From contig JBOGFI010000053.1 of NCBI GenBank assembly GCA_050743365.1, forward strand, positions 1-31,735: a DNA stretch of 31,735 nucleotides, written 5' to 3'. A program made the position numbers and the translations under genes. The DNA comes from JBOGFI01 sp050743365 (GTDB taxonomy: Bacteria > Actinomycetota > Acidimicrobiia > IMCC26256 > JACDBD01). Positions 16,700 through 24,922 of the stretch are shown here, piece after piece. The notes under the pieces were generated by a model that searched no databases, was not told the origin of the DNA, and saw only the letters and a program-made list of their open reading frames with translations. The stretch's first letter is position 1. Every line of letters starts with the position of its first letter.

Positions 16700-18189
16700 G
16701 CGTCCTCGTCGCGATCGACGCCGGCACCACCGGCGTCCGGTCGTTCGCCGTCGACGAGTACGGCAGACCGCGGGCCTGGTCGTATCGCGAGTTCGCCCAG
16801 CACTTCCCGCAGCCGGGTTGGGTCGAGCACGACGCCGACGACATCTGGAACGCCACCCGGTCGACGCTCTCCGAGGTGGTCGAGGCCGTCGCCGGCGACG
16901 GCGAAACCGTCGCCGCTGTCGGCATCGCCAACCAGCGGGAGACGGCGGTGGTCTGGGACCGCGCGACCGGCCGCCCCTTGCACCGCGCCATCGTGTGGCA
17001 GGACCGCCGCACCGCCGGGCGCTGCGAGGCGCTGAAGCAAAACGGGCACGAGCCCACGGTCCGGGCCCGGACGGGGCTGGTGCTCGACCCGTACTTCTCG
17101 GCGACCAAGCTCGAGTGGCTCCTCACCGAGGGCGGGGTCGAGGCCAGCCCCGGGCTCGCGTTCGGCACGGTCGACACCTGGATCCTCTGGAACCTGACCG
17201 GGGGTGCCGACGGCGGCGAGCACGCGACCGAGCCGTCCAACGCCAGCCGCACGCTCCTCTACGACATCGACGCCCTCGATTGGTCCGATGAGCTGTGCGC
17301 GCTGTTCAGGGTCCCCCGCTCTTGCCTCCCCGAGGTCCGCCCGAGCAGTGGGCGCTTCGGCGTGACGGTCGCCCGCCGGGCGGCCGGCTTGCGCGTGCCC
17401 GTGAGCGGGATGGCGGGCGACCAGCAGGCGGCGCTGTTCGGGCAGGCGTGCTTCGAGCCGGGCATGACGAAGAACACCTACGGCACCGGCTCGTTCGTGC
17501 TCATGAACCTGGGGCCGGGCCACCCCGAGCCCACCGAGGGGCTCCTGACCAGCGTGGCGTGGGACCTCGGTGGCGATGTGGCGTACGTGATGGAGGGCGC
17601 GGTGTTCGTCACCGGCGCCGCCATCCAGTGGCTACGCGACGGTCTCGGGATCATCGGTGATGCCGCCGAGACCGGCCCGCTTGCGGCGAGCGTCGGCGAC
17701 CCCGGCGGCGTGTACTTCGTCCCCGCGTTCACCGGGCTGGGCTCGCCGTGGTGGGACCCGTACGCACGCGGCGCGATCTTCGGCCTCACCCGGGGAACCG
17801 GGCGCGCGCACCTGGCGCGCGCGGTGGTGGAGTCGATGGCGTGGCAGACCCTCGACGTGGTGGACGCGGTCACCGCCGCCGCCGGCACGAAGATCGCCGA
17901 GCTGCGCGTCGACGGCGGCGCCAGCGTGATGGACGTCCTGTGCCAGTTCCAGGCCGACGTGCTCGGGGTGCCCGTCCGCCGGCCGGCGGTGAAGGAGACG
18001 ACCGCGCTCGGCGCCGTCTACCTCGCCGGCCTCGCCGAGGGCGTGTGGTCGTCACCCGCCGAGGCGGCGGCGAGCTGGTCGGAGGAGGCCGCCTACGAGC
18101 CCGCCATGCCGGCCGACGAGGTCGCCCGCCGGCGCGAAGGATGGCAACGGGCGGTCGATCGGTCGCGAGGCTGGGCGCGCGGCGAGTAG
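16696..18189 (+). CDS. glpK: Glycerol kinase
   Basis: ATP-dependent phosphorylation of glycerol to glycerol 3-phosphate. The 497-residue length is full. Nucleotide-binding DAGTTGVRS lies at 8-16. The glycerol-contact residues known from E. coli map to R81 and E82 (NQRET), W101 (IVWQDRR), Y133 (LDPYFSATK) and D242 (MAGDQQAALFGQ). The second FGGY signature region is GLGSPWWDPYARGAIFGLTRGT. Start GTG 16696 overlaps the upstream stop. No glycerol facilitator or dehydrogenase gene is nearby. It converges with a PlsC-type acyltransferase, so both ends of glycerolipid synthesis happen to adjoin. Confidence 0.96.
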   Translation: MSVLVAIDAGTTGVRSFAVDEYGRPRAWSYREFAQHFPQPGWVEHDADDIWNATRSTLSEVVEAVAGDGETVAAVGIANQRETAVVWDRATGRPLHRAIVWQDRRTAGRCEALKQNGHEPTVRARTGLVLDPYFSATKLEWLLTEGGVEASPGLAFGTVDTWILWNLTGGADGGEHATEPSNASRTLLYDIDALDWSDELCALFRVPRSCLPEVRPSSGRFGVTVARRAAGLRVPVSGMAGDQQAALFGQACFEPGMTKNTYGTGSFVLMNLGPGHPEPTEGLLTSVAWDLGGDVAYVMEGAVFVTGAAIQWLRDGLGIIGDAAETGPLAASVGDPGGVYFVPAFTGLGSPWWDPYARGAIFGLTRGTGRAHLARAVVESMAWQTLDVVDAVTAAAGTKIAELRVDGGASVMDVLCQFQADVLGVPVRRPAVKETTALGAVYLAGLAEGVWSSPAEAAASWSEEAAYEPAMPADEVARRREGWQRAVDRSRGWARGE

Positions 18190-18196
18190 CGCCCGT

Positions 18197-18904
18197 TTAC
18201 GCCACTGCGGCCGGCTCGAGCCTCTTGACCGGCGCCGTCTCGACCGGCACGTCCTCGGCCCTCTTCGTAGCGTACGTGTCGACGTACTCGTAGCCGGAGA
18301 GCCGCTGGATCTCGAACATCACCTCGTCGGTGACCTGGCGCAGCACGATGCGATCGTCCTGGCGGCCGACGTAGTGCTCCAGCGGGACGGGCGCGCCGAA
18401 CCTGATCGTGACCCGCCGGAACAGTCGCGGCAGCTTCTTGTCGGTCGCCTGGATCTCGTCGGTGCCGATCATCCCGACCGGCACGATCGGCGCGCCGGTC
18501 CGCAAGGCGAGGCGGGCGACCCCGGTGTGCCCACGGTGGAGGTAGCCGTCGCGGGTGCGGGTGCCCTCGGGATAGATGCCGAACACGCCGCCCTGCTCGA
18601 GCACCTCGGTGGCGGAGGCGAGGGCGCGCTCGCTGGCACTGCCACCCTCGCGGCGGATGGGGATCTGGCCCACCGCCCGGAAGAACCAAGCGGTCTTCCG
18701 CGAGTCGAAGTACTCGGCCTTGGCCACGAACGTCACCCGCCGGCGGATCAGGAGCGGCAGGAACATCGAGTCCATGAACGACCGGTGGTTCGAGGCCAGG
18801 ATCACCGGGCCGTGGCGCGGGACGCGGTCGCTCCCCTCGACGCGGATCCGGTAGCAGACCCGCAGGACGGGGGTGAGCACTGCCTTGATGACCCAGTAGA
18901 GCAC
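18197..18904 (-). CDS. 1-acyl-sn-glycerol-3-phosphate acyltransferase-like protein (PlsC)
   Basis: A membrane-associated acyltransferase of phospholipid synthesis, 235 residues from GTG 18904. It has a hydrophobic N-terminal helix (VLYWVIKAVLTPVLRV), block I NHRSFMD (H40-x4-D45), block III YPEGTRTRDG (111-120), and PIVPVGMIGTDE as block IV. The frame is open further upstream, to ATG 19024, but that extension is Pro/Arg-rich and unlike the family. No strong ribosome site marks the exact start. Its 3' end lies 7 bases from the glpK stop. Confidence 0.9.
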   Translation of the reverse strand: MLYWVIKAVLTPVLRVCYRIRVEGSDRVPRHGPVILASNHRSFMDSMFLPLLIRRRVTFVAKAEYFDSRKTAWFFRAVGQIPIRREGGSASERALASATEVLEQGGVFGIYPEGTRTRDGYLHRGHTGVARLALRTGAPIVPVGMIGTDEIQATDKKLPRLFRRVTIRFGAPVPLEHYVGRQDDRIVLRQVTDEVMFEIQRLSGYEYVDTYATKRAEDVPVETAPVKRLEPAAVA

Positions 18905-19037
18905 CGCCGGCAGCCTACGCGGCGCGCTCGACCGCGGAAACTGCCGCTGCGGTCTTGGGAGGGAGGACGCAGGCCCGGAGCCGGCAGGTCTCAGGCGGAC
19001 CGGCACGGGCGGGGCCGGGCACACCGGAAGGCTCAGA

Positions 19038-19068
19038 TGCGCTGCCCGATCGGGCGGAGCAGCGCATA
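19038..19068. promoter_or_regulatory. Inverted repeat upstream of the VOC gene
   Basis: Perfect 9-base arms ATGCGCTGC (19038-19046) and GCAGCGCAT (19060-19068) flank 13 bases that include CCGATCGG. It lies in the 247-base gap between the divergent acyltransferase and VOC genes. It could be an operator or an RNA hairpin. Confidence 0.4.
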
Positions 19069-19138
19069 ACGCCTAAGAACGGGTGCGCTTCTGCACGTCG
19101 CGCTTCGGATTCACGGCGGTTCCGTCTCCACAGATGGT

Positions 19139-19144
19139 TAATCT
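19139..19144 (+). promoter_or_regulatory. -10 box before the VOC gene
   Basis: TAATCT ends seven bases before ATG 19152, the spacing of a leaderless transcript. No Shine-Dalgarno sequence is seen. Confidence 0.45.
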
Positions 19145-19151
19145 CGCGCTT

Positions 19152-19610
19152 ATGCCTAGTGACACGTCCGCTACCGGCACGTGGCCCGGGCACATGCGCG
19201 TCGGATCGCTTCGGGTCGTGCGTTCGAGCGTCCGCTACGACGCGACGATCGAGTTCTACCGAGACCTCGTGGGGCTCCCGGTCATCGACGAGTTCCGGCG
19301 TAGCTACGGGGAGGACGGAACCATCTTCGGATTGCCCGGCTCGCCCACGCACCTCGAAGTCGTTCGCTCAACGGAGGCCAGCTCGTCGATCGATCAATTC
19401 GATCAACTCGTCTTCTACCTGCAAGATCAAGCGGCGGTGGAAGACGCCACGAAGGAGCTGCGCGCCAATGGCGTGCGGCCAGTGCGCGACCAACATCGCT
19501 ACTGGGAGGAGAACGGTGGCATCACGTTTCGTGACCCCGACGGACGCGGGCTCATCTACGCGTCCTGGGTCTACGGACGGGATCGACAGCCGTCAGAGTC
19601 ACCGCAGTGA
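19152..19610 (+). CDS. VOC (glyoxalase/bleomycin-resistance fold) protein
   Basis: A 152-residue protein with the vicinal-oxygen-chelate pattern: SVRYDATIEFYRDLVGLPVI, then DQLVFYLQDQAAVEDATKEL, then GGITFRDPDGRGLIYASW. The pattern of metal-binding His/Glu is incomplete (one Glu/His candidate per half), so catalysis is not assured. Base composition is lower in GC than the genes to its left. Start ATG 19152 is chosen over an upstream ATG because of the -10 box. It precedes the ABM-like gene by 66 bases. Confidence 0.8.
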   Translation: MPSDTSATGTWPGHMRVGSLRVVRSSVRYDATIEFYRDLVGLPVIDEFRRSYGEDGTIFGLPGSPTHLEVVRSTEASSSIDQFDQLVFYLQDQAAVEDATKELRANGVRPVRDQHRYWEENGGITFRDPDGRGLIYASWVYGRDRQPSESPQ

Positions 19611-19676
19611 CTCGGGTGGCCGTGAGCGCCGCCACGTAGAAGACCGCCCCGGGGTGGCGGGGCGAAGGGAGCCACG

Positions 19677-19955
19677 GTGCACGCAAACGTCGTATTCGTG
19701 AACGTCGATGCAACCCAAGCCGACCCTGCGCGACGGGGACTGCACAACCAGGTGATTCCTAGGGTCAGTCAGACTCCGGGCTTTGTGGCCGGCTATTGGT
19801 TGGAGCCCCTCGACGGCAAGGGCATCTCAGTGACGCTATGGGAGAGCGAGCAAGCCGCCCGAGAGGCCGCAGGTCTTATCCACCCCGCCAGCTCGCCAAC
19901 AACGGGAGTCAAGGTCGACAGGATCGAGACCCGGGAAGTCATCGGGCACGCGTAG
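19677..19955 (+). CDS. Small dimeric alpha/beta-barrel (ABM-like) protein
   Basis: A 92-residue protein starting at GTG 19677, with AAGGGAG six bases upstream. The pattern VVFVNVDA, VIPRVSQTPGFVAGYWLEP, GISVTLWESEQAAREAA, VKVDRIETREVIGHA is that of antibiotic-biosynthesis-monooxygenase-like barrels, often quality-control or heme-degradation relatives. Function cannot be narrowed. It probably shares a transcript with the VOC gene. Confidence 0.72.
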   Translation: MHANVVFVNVDATQADPARRGLHNQVIPRVSQTPGFVAGYWLEPLDGKGISVTLWESEQAAREAAGLIHPASSPTTGVKVDRIETREVIGHA

Positions 19956-20001
19956 CTCGACCCCGCACCGACCTCGGCACGAATCGCGACCGCCTGGTCG
20001 G

Positions 20002-20433
20002 TCACCTCGCTCGCTTCCGCGACTTGCGGGCACGCCCGGCCGCCTTGGATGCTGCTCTGTCGACTGCCTTCTCTGCCTTCGACGCCCTCGCCTCGACGGC
20101 CTTGGCTGCCCGACCAGCGCTCTTCTTGAGCGACTTGGAGGCCCGCGCGCCTCCTCGTTCCACGGCCTTGGCTGCTTTGGCGCTGCGGCCCTCGACCGCC
20201 TTGGCCACTCGGCTCGCGGCCTTCTTCGTCGCCTTCTTCGCGGTCTGGCCCGTGCTCTTGGCCTTGTGCCCCAGCACCGAGAGCGTGCCGCTGGCGGGTA
20301 CGACCGTGGACCGCTCCCCCGTGTCCCAACGCACCGTGATCATTGGGCCCCGGACCGCAGTGACCACGCCGCTGCGCGGGCGTCGCTCCACCTTTGCGGC
20401 TGCCAGTTCCACCCGGTCACCGACCTCGGCCAT
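20002..20433 (-). CDS. DUF1918-like protein with histone H1-like Ala/Lys/Arg tail
   Basis: A 143-residue protein starting at ATG 20433, with GGGGAGG five bases upstream. Residues 1-55 match the DUF1918 pattern (VGDRVELAAAK, SGVVTAVRGP, ITVRWDTGERSTVVPASG), a small SH3-like barrel. Residues 57-143 are almost only Ala, Lys, Arg, Ser and Val/Glu, with repeated AKAVE units and no aromatic residues, resembling H1-type nucleoid proteins. I infer DNA or RNA binding by the tail. DUF1918 proteins are usually only about 60-100 residues, so the tail is unusual. Confidence 0.78.
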   Translation of the reverse strand: MAEVGDRVELAAAKVERRPRSGVVTAVRGPMITVRWDTGERSTVVPASGTLSVLGHKAKSTGQTAKKATKKAASRVAKAVEGRSAKAAKAVERGGARASKSLKKSAGRAAKAVEARASKAEKAVDRAASKAAGRARKSRKRAR

Positions 20434-20479
20434 GCCGACCTCCCCTTCTTGCTTGGTGATTTTGCCCAAGCGGAGAGTA

Positions 20480-21436
20480 GGCCCCGTGCCGACCGTTTGG
20501 TCGGGGCGACGGCTGGCCGGGGGCGGTTGACCAGGACGCTGACAGCGACGAGGGCAGCGAGGAGCATGCCGGTGGCTAGCACGGGTTCGGTGGTGGCGCT
20601 GGAGAACAGGATCAGGGTGGCGGTGACGGGGACGGCGAAGGTGCGGAGCAGGCTCGGCGGCTTGTAGCGGGCGTGCAGGGCCCACACGGCGACCAGGTAG
20701 GTGGCCACCGGGACCGTGATGGCGAAGCCGGCTTCGAGGTCGGTGAGCTCGGAGTGGTGCGTGGCCTGGTCCACCGCCACGGCCAGGCCCGCACCGGCTG
20801 CGGCGGCACCGGCGAACACGAAGTAGTGGCCGTAGCCCCAGGCGAACGCGCCGGTGAGCCGGTCGGCGAAGGCCTGCCGGGCCTGTTCGACGACCTGCCC
20901 GGCGGGCATGTCGAAGTAGAGCCACCACATCGAGAAGACGATGAGCAGCCCACCCACCACCACGGTGGCCAGGTCGGCGAAGGTGCTCTCGCCGTCGAGG
21001 GCGACCTGCACGCCGATGCTGGCCGCCAGTACCGACTCGCCGAGCACGATGATCGTGAACAGGCCGTAGCGCTCAGCGATGTGGCCCGGGTGCCACGACG
21101 TTCGGCCCGCGGCCTCGGCCAGTGCTGACCGTCGACGGCCCGGGGCACGCCGGCAGCGAGGATCAGCACCCCCGTCATCTGCACGAGCACGGCGATGCGG
21201 TAGGCGGCGTCGTCGGTGTCGTAGGCCGAGGCGAACCAGGTGAAGTTCATCCACGCCCACCAGATGCCGAAGAACACCAGCGGGAAGCCAACGAGGGCAT
21301 CGGTGGCATTCCCCGCGACGAGGCCGTGGTGGAGGCTGGACGCCGCCTGAGCGATCGCCACCACGAACGTCAGGTCGAAGAACAACTCGAGCGGCGTAGC
21401 CGCCCGGTGTGTCTCGGCCGGATCCCGAGATGACAT
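20480..21436 (-). pseudogene. ltrA: Broken low-temperature-requirement A (LtrA) membrane protein
   Basis: Two halves of an LtrA-family protein lie in different minus frames. The N-terminal part from ATG 21436 (TPLELFFDLTFVVAIAQAAS to LILAAGVPRAVDG) ends near 21128. The C-terminal part (RTSWHPGHIAERYGLFTIIV to VLVNRPRPA) begins near 21115 in another frame. The roughly 80-100 residues that normally separate these segments are missing, so there is a deletion as well as a frame change. The 3' frame also lacks a stop of its own and runs on into the DUF1918 gene. Together about 300 residues remain of a family usually near 400. Confidence 0.82.
20489..20504 (-). terminator. Hairpin after the ltrA remnant
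   Basis: CCGACC (20489-20494) pairs with GGTCGG (20499-20504) around the loop GTTT. It lies between the ltrA remnant and the DUF1918 gene. No U-tract follows. Confidence 0.35.
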
Positions 21437-21523
21437 CCGCACGTGCAGCTGCACCCCACCATCCTTCCCCGCGAGCGCCACTTGCTTCGTGCGGTCCAGT
21501 CCGCGGACGGCCGCGAACCAGAA

Positions 21524-21542
21524 CGGCGCCTATGAGGCGCCG
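21524..21542 (-). terminator. Hairpin after dienelactone hydrolase
   Basis: CGGCGCC (21524-21530) pairs perfectly with GGCGCCG (21536-21542) around the loop TATGA, 25 bases beyond the minus-strand stop at 21568. No U-tract, as is common in high-GC actinobacteria. Confidence 0.5.
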
Positions 21543-21567
21543 CGGATCTGCAAGCGAGAGCGCCGGG

Positions 21568-22260
21568 TCAGCCCAGCTGCTCATGTAGGAACGAGATGAC
21601 CTCGGGCCAGAGCTGCGCGGCGAGCCCTTCATCCAACGTGCCCAACGCGTTGTGCGGTCCCATGAACGCATGCCCAGTTCCCGGGTGGACCGTGAACGTC
21701 ACGTCCTTACCCATTGCCCGCAGCTTCGTTTCGAGGGTTCTGGCCGCGTCGGGGCCGAAGAAATCATCGTTCTCGGCCATGTGTCCTTGAATCGACGCGG
21801 TCAGCCGTGCCCAGTCGGGCTCCATCTCGTCCTGGGGGAAGCCATAGAACGCGACAACAGCTTTGATCCTGTCAGGCCGGTTCGCGGCCAGGATGAACGA
21901 CAGCATCCCGCCCATGCAGAAGCCGACCACCCCAAGGCCGTCGCCCGTGACGGCCTCGTGGGCAGCGAGGTAGTCGACGGCTCCGTTCATGTCTCGTGCC
22001 GCACGATCAGGCGGGAGGCTCTGCATGAGCTGCGCGGCCGTGTCCATCTCGTCATGACCGGCCAGTTTCCCGCGGTACAGATCCGGCGCCAGAGCCACGA
22101 ACCCGCTCTGATCAAGACGCTCCGCCATCTCCTTGATCCCAGAGTCGAGGCCCCACCACTCTTGGATCACGACCACCCCGGCACCTGAACCCCCTGCCGG
22201 TCTGACCAGGTAGCCCGCGGCCGTTTCCCCATCGCTGCTGAACTCAACGCTCTCAGCCAC
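21568..22260 (-). CDS. Dienelactone hydrolase family protein
   Basis: A 230-residue alpha/beta hydrolase. The catalytic triad of the family is intact: C115 in GFCMGG, D165 or D166 in AENDDFF and H197 in GTGHAFMGP. E34 in QEWWGL is the residue that positions the nucleophile in true dienelactone hydrolases. Length is typical. Start ATG 22260. No aromatic-degradation genes lie beside it, so a general hydrolase role is as likely as dienelactone turnover. Confidence 0.93.
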   Translation of the reverse strand: MAESVEFSSDGETAAGYLVRPAGGSGAGVVVIQEWWGLDSGIKEMAERLDQSGFVALAPDLYRGKLAGHDEMDTAAQLMQSLPPDRAARDMNGAVDYLAAHEAVTGDGLGVVGFCMGGMLSFILAANRPDRIKAVVAFYGFPQDEMEPDWARLTASIQGHMAENDDFFGPDAARTLETKLRAMGKDVTFTVHPGTGHAFMGPHNALGTLDEGLAAQLWPEVISFLHEQLG

Positions 22261-22311
22261 GGACGGGAAGTTAGTCCGTGCGTCGGTAGCCGGTTATCGC
22301 CGCCAATCCGT

Positions 22312-22455
22312 CTAGGTGGTGGGCGCGACGAAGCAGTACGACGTCGCGACCCGTCCGTCACTCAGTCGTAGTTCGACTGAGCCCACCTGCTGCCAGCCGA
22401 GCCGCTCCTCAACCTCCTGGCCGCGCTCCCGGGCGGCGTCGCCGCCCGCATCCAC
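22312..22455 (-). pseudogene. Possible C-terminal coding remnant
   Basis: A minus frame from GTG 22455 to TAG 22312 reads 47 residues with protein-like character (GQEVEERLGWQQVGSVELRL, then SDGRVATSYCFVAPTT). No start with a ribosome site is present, and an in-frame stop lies not far upstream (TAG near 22527). It may be the tail of a lost gene or a chance frame. Family unknown. Confidence 0.3.
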
Positions 22456-22492
22456 CCGGCCGTCGCGCTGCGAGCCGACTGACCTGCCGGCA

Positions 22493-22590
22493 CCTCTTGG
22501 ACCCTCCCGCTCCGGGCCCTATGTCCTCCCTCCCCGTGCGTTCTTGACGGGAGAGGGGATGGAGGGCCCGCAGCGGGAGGGGCCAAGAGG
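22493..22590. repeat. 98-base near-perfect inverted repeat
   Basis: Arms 22493-22520 and 22563-22590 are reverse complements at 26 of 28 positions. The 42-base centre also pairs with itself, including CCCGT (22533-22537) with ACGGG (22547-22551). The whole forms one rod-like hairpin with a loop GCGTTCTTG. It could be the core of a structured RNA, a miniature element or an element end. Confidence 0.7.
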
Positions 22591-22844
22591 ACAGGCGCAG
22601 GCCGAGGGCCGCGGCCCAGGCGGGGCGCGGACCACGGAGGCCGGGCACGGAGCCCGGAGCACCCGGCACGGGGCCCCCAGGCGTTGGGGTAAAGGGCTAC
22701 GCCCTTGCGGATAGGCGCGAGGTGGTGGGAGGGGCGCGGCAATGATTGTGGTTCGTGAAGCGCCGGACCCGGGCTCGTGAGTAGCTCGAACGATCCCGGC
22801 ACCCCCATGCGAAGAAGAACGGTCGAGCTCCGCGACGAGGGGCG

Positions 22845-24842
22845 GTGACGGTGGCCATTCGGCACTTCGACGTCGGCCCCACGGCCGGACTGGAGAAGGC
22901 GGCCGCAGAGGAACTACCGAACCTTGTCGGCATCGCTGGGCCCAACGGCTCGGGAAAATCGACCGTCATCGAGCAGTTGCGGCGGCGCCGAAACTCGTTC
23001 CTCGAGGCGACGACCGAGCTCATGTTCCTAGGCGCTCACCGCACGTGGCGAAGCGCACCCGTCAGCGAGGTGGCTGTGCTCGGTTTCGCGTTCGGCTACG
23101 AGGATGTACTGAAGCAGGACACCATTCCTTCCTTCACGTACCAGCCACCTCAGGGATTGCATTGGTTGCCGGGCCTGGCCCGGCAGGCATCCACGGCCGA
23201 CGACGCGCAGGCTCTTGTCAAGACGGCGCTGATCCGCATCAATAACCAGCAACGCGATCTGGTGACGCGGGAGTTCCGGGCACAGCGTGGCAAGGTCGAG
23301 GAAGGCACTGTGCCCGACCTCTTCATGCCCTTCATAGACCTGGTCCAGACCTTGCTCCCTCACCTCGAATGGAAGGGCATCGACACGTCGAACGCGAACG
23401 ACATCAAGTGTCTCTTCGCTTCGGCGGCCCGGGAAGACCCACAGTTCGACATCGACCAGCTGTCGTCCGGTGAGAAGGAGGCGGTTGCCCTCTTCCTTCC
23501 CTTCATTGAGCGTGAGGTGAAACTGCTGACCGGGGAGGTCGAGCCAACGCCTTCGGAGATTGTCCCGGTCACGGTACTGATCGATGAACCGGAGATCCAT
23601 CTACATCCGTTGTTGCAATTGAACGTGCTCGACTACATGCGGGGTTTGGTGGCGGTAGGTCGCGCGCAATTCATCTTCACGACCCACTCCCCAACCCTCC
23701 TGGACGCGCTCGACAACTCCGAGTTGTTTCTTCTCTCTCCTGCTGAACTCGCCGGGGAGAACCAGTTGTCGCGGATGGCGCATTCATCCGAGCGCCTGGA
23801 GATGGCACGGGCGATCACCGGCTCGACCCACGTACTCACGCGGTGCAAGCCGATCGTCCTCATTGAGGGTGAGCCGGACATTGGGGCGACCGCCTCCGAT
23901 GAACGCCTTCTCCGGCTTATCGTTCCCGACGTTGCCCACTGGGCGTTGGTTCCTATGTCGGGGAAGTCGCAAGTAGTGAAGTCGGCCGTCGATATGCGGA
24001 GGGATCTCCATCTTCCGGGTGTACCCGTATTCGGGCTCGTGGACGCCGACGTCCCAACAGACCTCGCGCTACCCGACTTCGTGGTCACGTGGCCAGTATC
24101 GATGGTCGAGAACTTGTTGCTCGACGTCGGCGCGGTGTGGGATGTGCTCGCGCCGTACCAATCGGTCGTGGGGCTTGATGGCGAAGACGCGATCCGCATA
24201 GCGCTCCGCGAGATCGCGGCCGCGCAGCGAGATGACGAAGTGCAGCGACGGTTTCAGGCACGTCTACCTCACCGGACACTGCGAGCAACCTCGCCCAATA
24301 TGGATGCGCTTCGAACCGAGCTGGTCGGAGAAGTGGATGAGTTTCTCGATCGGGTCCGGTCGAAGGACCCCGCGACGCTTCTCGCGGAGTCGACTGCTGC
24401 CGTCGACGAACTACTGGCCGACGAACGGTATCTCGAAGGCTTTCACGGCAAGCGATTGCTTCGCGCGTTCTACGACCGCTACGGCATCGATCACGCAGGA
24501 CTCGGATGGAACGCGTTCCTCACTCAACTCGCCCGAGCAGCTGCCGACAGGCCACGGTCAGTCGGCTTTACGCAACCAGCGATCGACAAGATCCGCCTCT
24601 ACTTCCCCCCAGGCCTCGCCGCGCTTCTGGAGGCCGAAGTTTCAGTGGACAGCGCGGCCGCGGAACTCACCGAGCAGGCGAGGCACCACCGGGAGGCATG
24701 GGAGCGGGGAGAGCCGGACGGAACGACTCGTGAGGGGCTTCGGGCGTCAGTATTTCGGCTCGCCCGAGAGATCGCCGCCAGTCGGGGACCAGCAGCAGCA
24801 CAGCCGCTCTTCACCGAAGCTGCCTCCATCGGTACTCCGTAA
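22845..24842 (+). CDS. ABC-type ATPase with C-terminal TOPRIM/DUF4435-like domain (OLD-like)
   Basis: A 665-residue protein from GTG 22845 (AGGGG just upstream). The ATPase has Walker A GPNGSGKST (32-40), signature LSSGEKEA (206-213), Walker B VTVLIDEPE (242-250) and the H-loop His in FTTHSPTLLDAL (281). A second domain begins near 335 with IVLIEGEPD (E341, D345), VPMSGKSQVV, VFGLVDADVP (D400, D402) and WPVSMVENLLLD. This is the pattern of TOPRIM-type nuclease regions such as OLD and DUF4435. Relatives act in phage exclusion. Base composition is about 60 % GC in a line I counted, against over 70 % in housekeeping genes, suggesting transfer. It stands alone; no second defence gene is adjacent. 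Confidence 0.85.
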   Translation: MTVAIRHFDVGPTAGLEKAAAEELPNLVGIAGPNGSGKSTVIEQLRRRRNSFLEATTELMFLGAHRTWRSAPVSEVAVLGFAFGYEDVLKQDTIPSFTYQPPQGLHWLPGLARQASTADDAQALVKTALIRINNQQRDLVTREFRAQRGKVEEGTVPDLFMPFIDLVQTLLPHLEWKGIDTSNANDIKCLFASAAREDPQFDIDQLSSGEKEAVALFLPFIEREVKLLTGEVEPTPSEIVPVTVLIDEPEIHLHPLLQLNVLDYMRGLVAVGRAQFIFTTHSPTLLDALDNSELFLLSPAELAGENQLSRMAHSSERLEMARAITGSTHVLTRCKPIVLIEGEPDIGATASDERLLRLIVPDVAHWALVPMSGKSQVVKSAVDMRRDLHLPGVPVFGLVDADVPTDLALPDFVVTWPVSMVENLLLDVGAVWDVLAPYQSVVGLDGEDAIRIALREIAAAQRDDEVQRRFQARLPHRTLRATSPNMDALRTELVGEVDEFLDRVRSKDPATLLAESTAAVDELLADERYLEGFHGKRLLRAFYDRYGIDHAGLGWNAFLTQLARAAADRPRSVGFTQPAIDKIRLYFPPGLAALLEAEVSVDSAAAELTEQARHHREAWERGEPDGTTREGLRASVFRLAREIAASRGPAAAQPLFTEAASIGTP

Positions 24843-24906
24843 TGGCGAGGGCGTGCGGTGGATCGTACGGGTCCACCCATGGCGCCATGCCCCGCGACGC
24901 GGTACC

Positions 24907-24922
24907 CCCGTGCGCTCACGGG
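24907..24922 (-). terminator. Hairpin overlapping the cas1 stop codon
   Basis: CCCGTG (24907-24912) pairs with CACGGG (24917-24922) around a 4-base loop, and the cas1 TGA lies inside it. The 73-base gap to the ATPase stop also holds the palindromes CATGGCGCCATG and CCGCG-A-CGCGG, so the convergent pair is well insulated. Confidence 0.45.

Larger units (their letters stand above)
22261..22844. other. Long gene-poor, highly structured region
   Basis: 584 bases with no convincing protein gene. It contains a possible coding remnant (22312-22455, minus), a large near-perfect inverted repeat (22493-22590) and then about 150 bases of further self-complementary GC-rich sequence. The latter includes GGGCCGCGGCCC, CCGGGC-ACGGA-GCCCGG and AGGGC-TAC-GCCCT. 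It separates chromosomal genes from the ATPase and Cas1-PolB region. Confidence 0.6.

Noticed and set aside
19062..19080. Possible integron attC-like core (CATAAC, GCCTAAG)
   Set aside because: It does not satisfy the RYYYAAC/GTTRRRY pair, and no integrase or cassette array is present.
20340..21671. Single 443-residue gene covering the ltrA C-terminal half
   Set aside because: Its N-terminal part is a shadow of the true LtrA N-terminal frame, and its end runs through the DUF1918 gene out of frame. The two-frame family match shows a broken gene instead.
22591..22740. tRNA, tmRNA or RNase P RNA in the structured region
   Set aside because: No T-loop GTTCGA with matching acceptor stem, no tmRNA ends and no RNase P core were found. 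Hairpins alone do not identify a known RNA.
22362..22865. Minus open frame of 167 residues across the structured region
   Set aside because: Pro/Arg/Ser-rich translation caused by GC-rich hairpins. It overlaps the ATPase start and has no family match.
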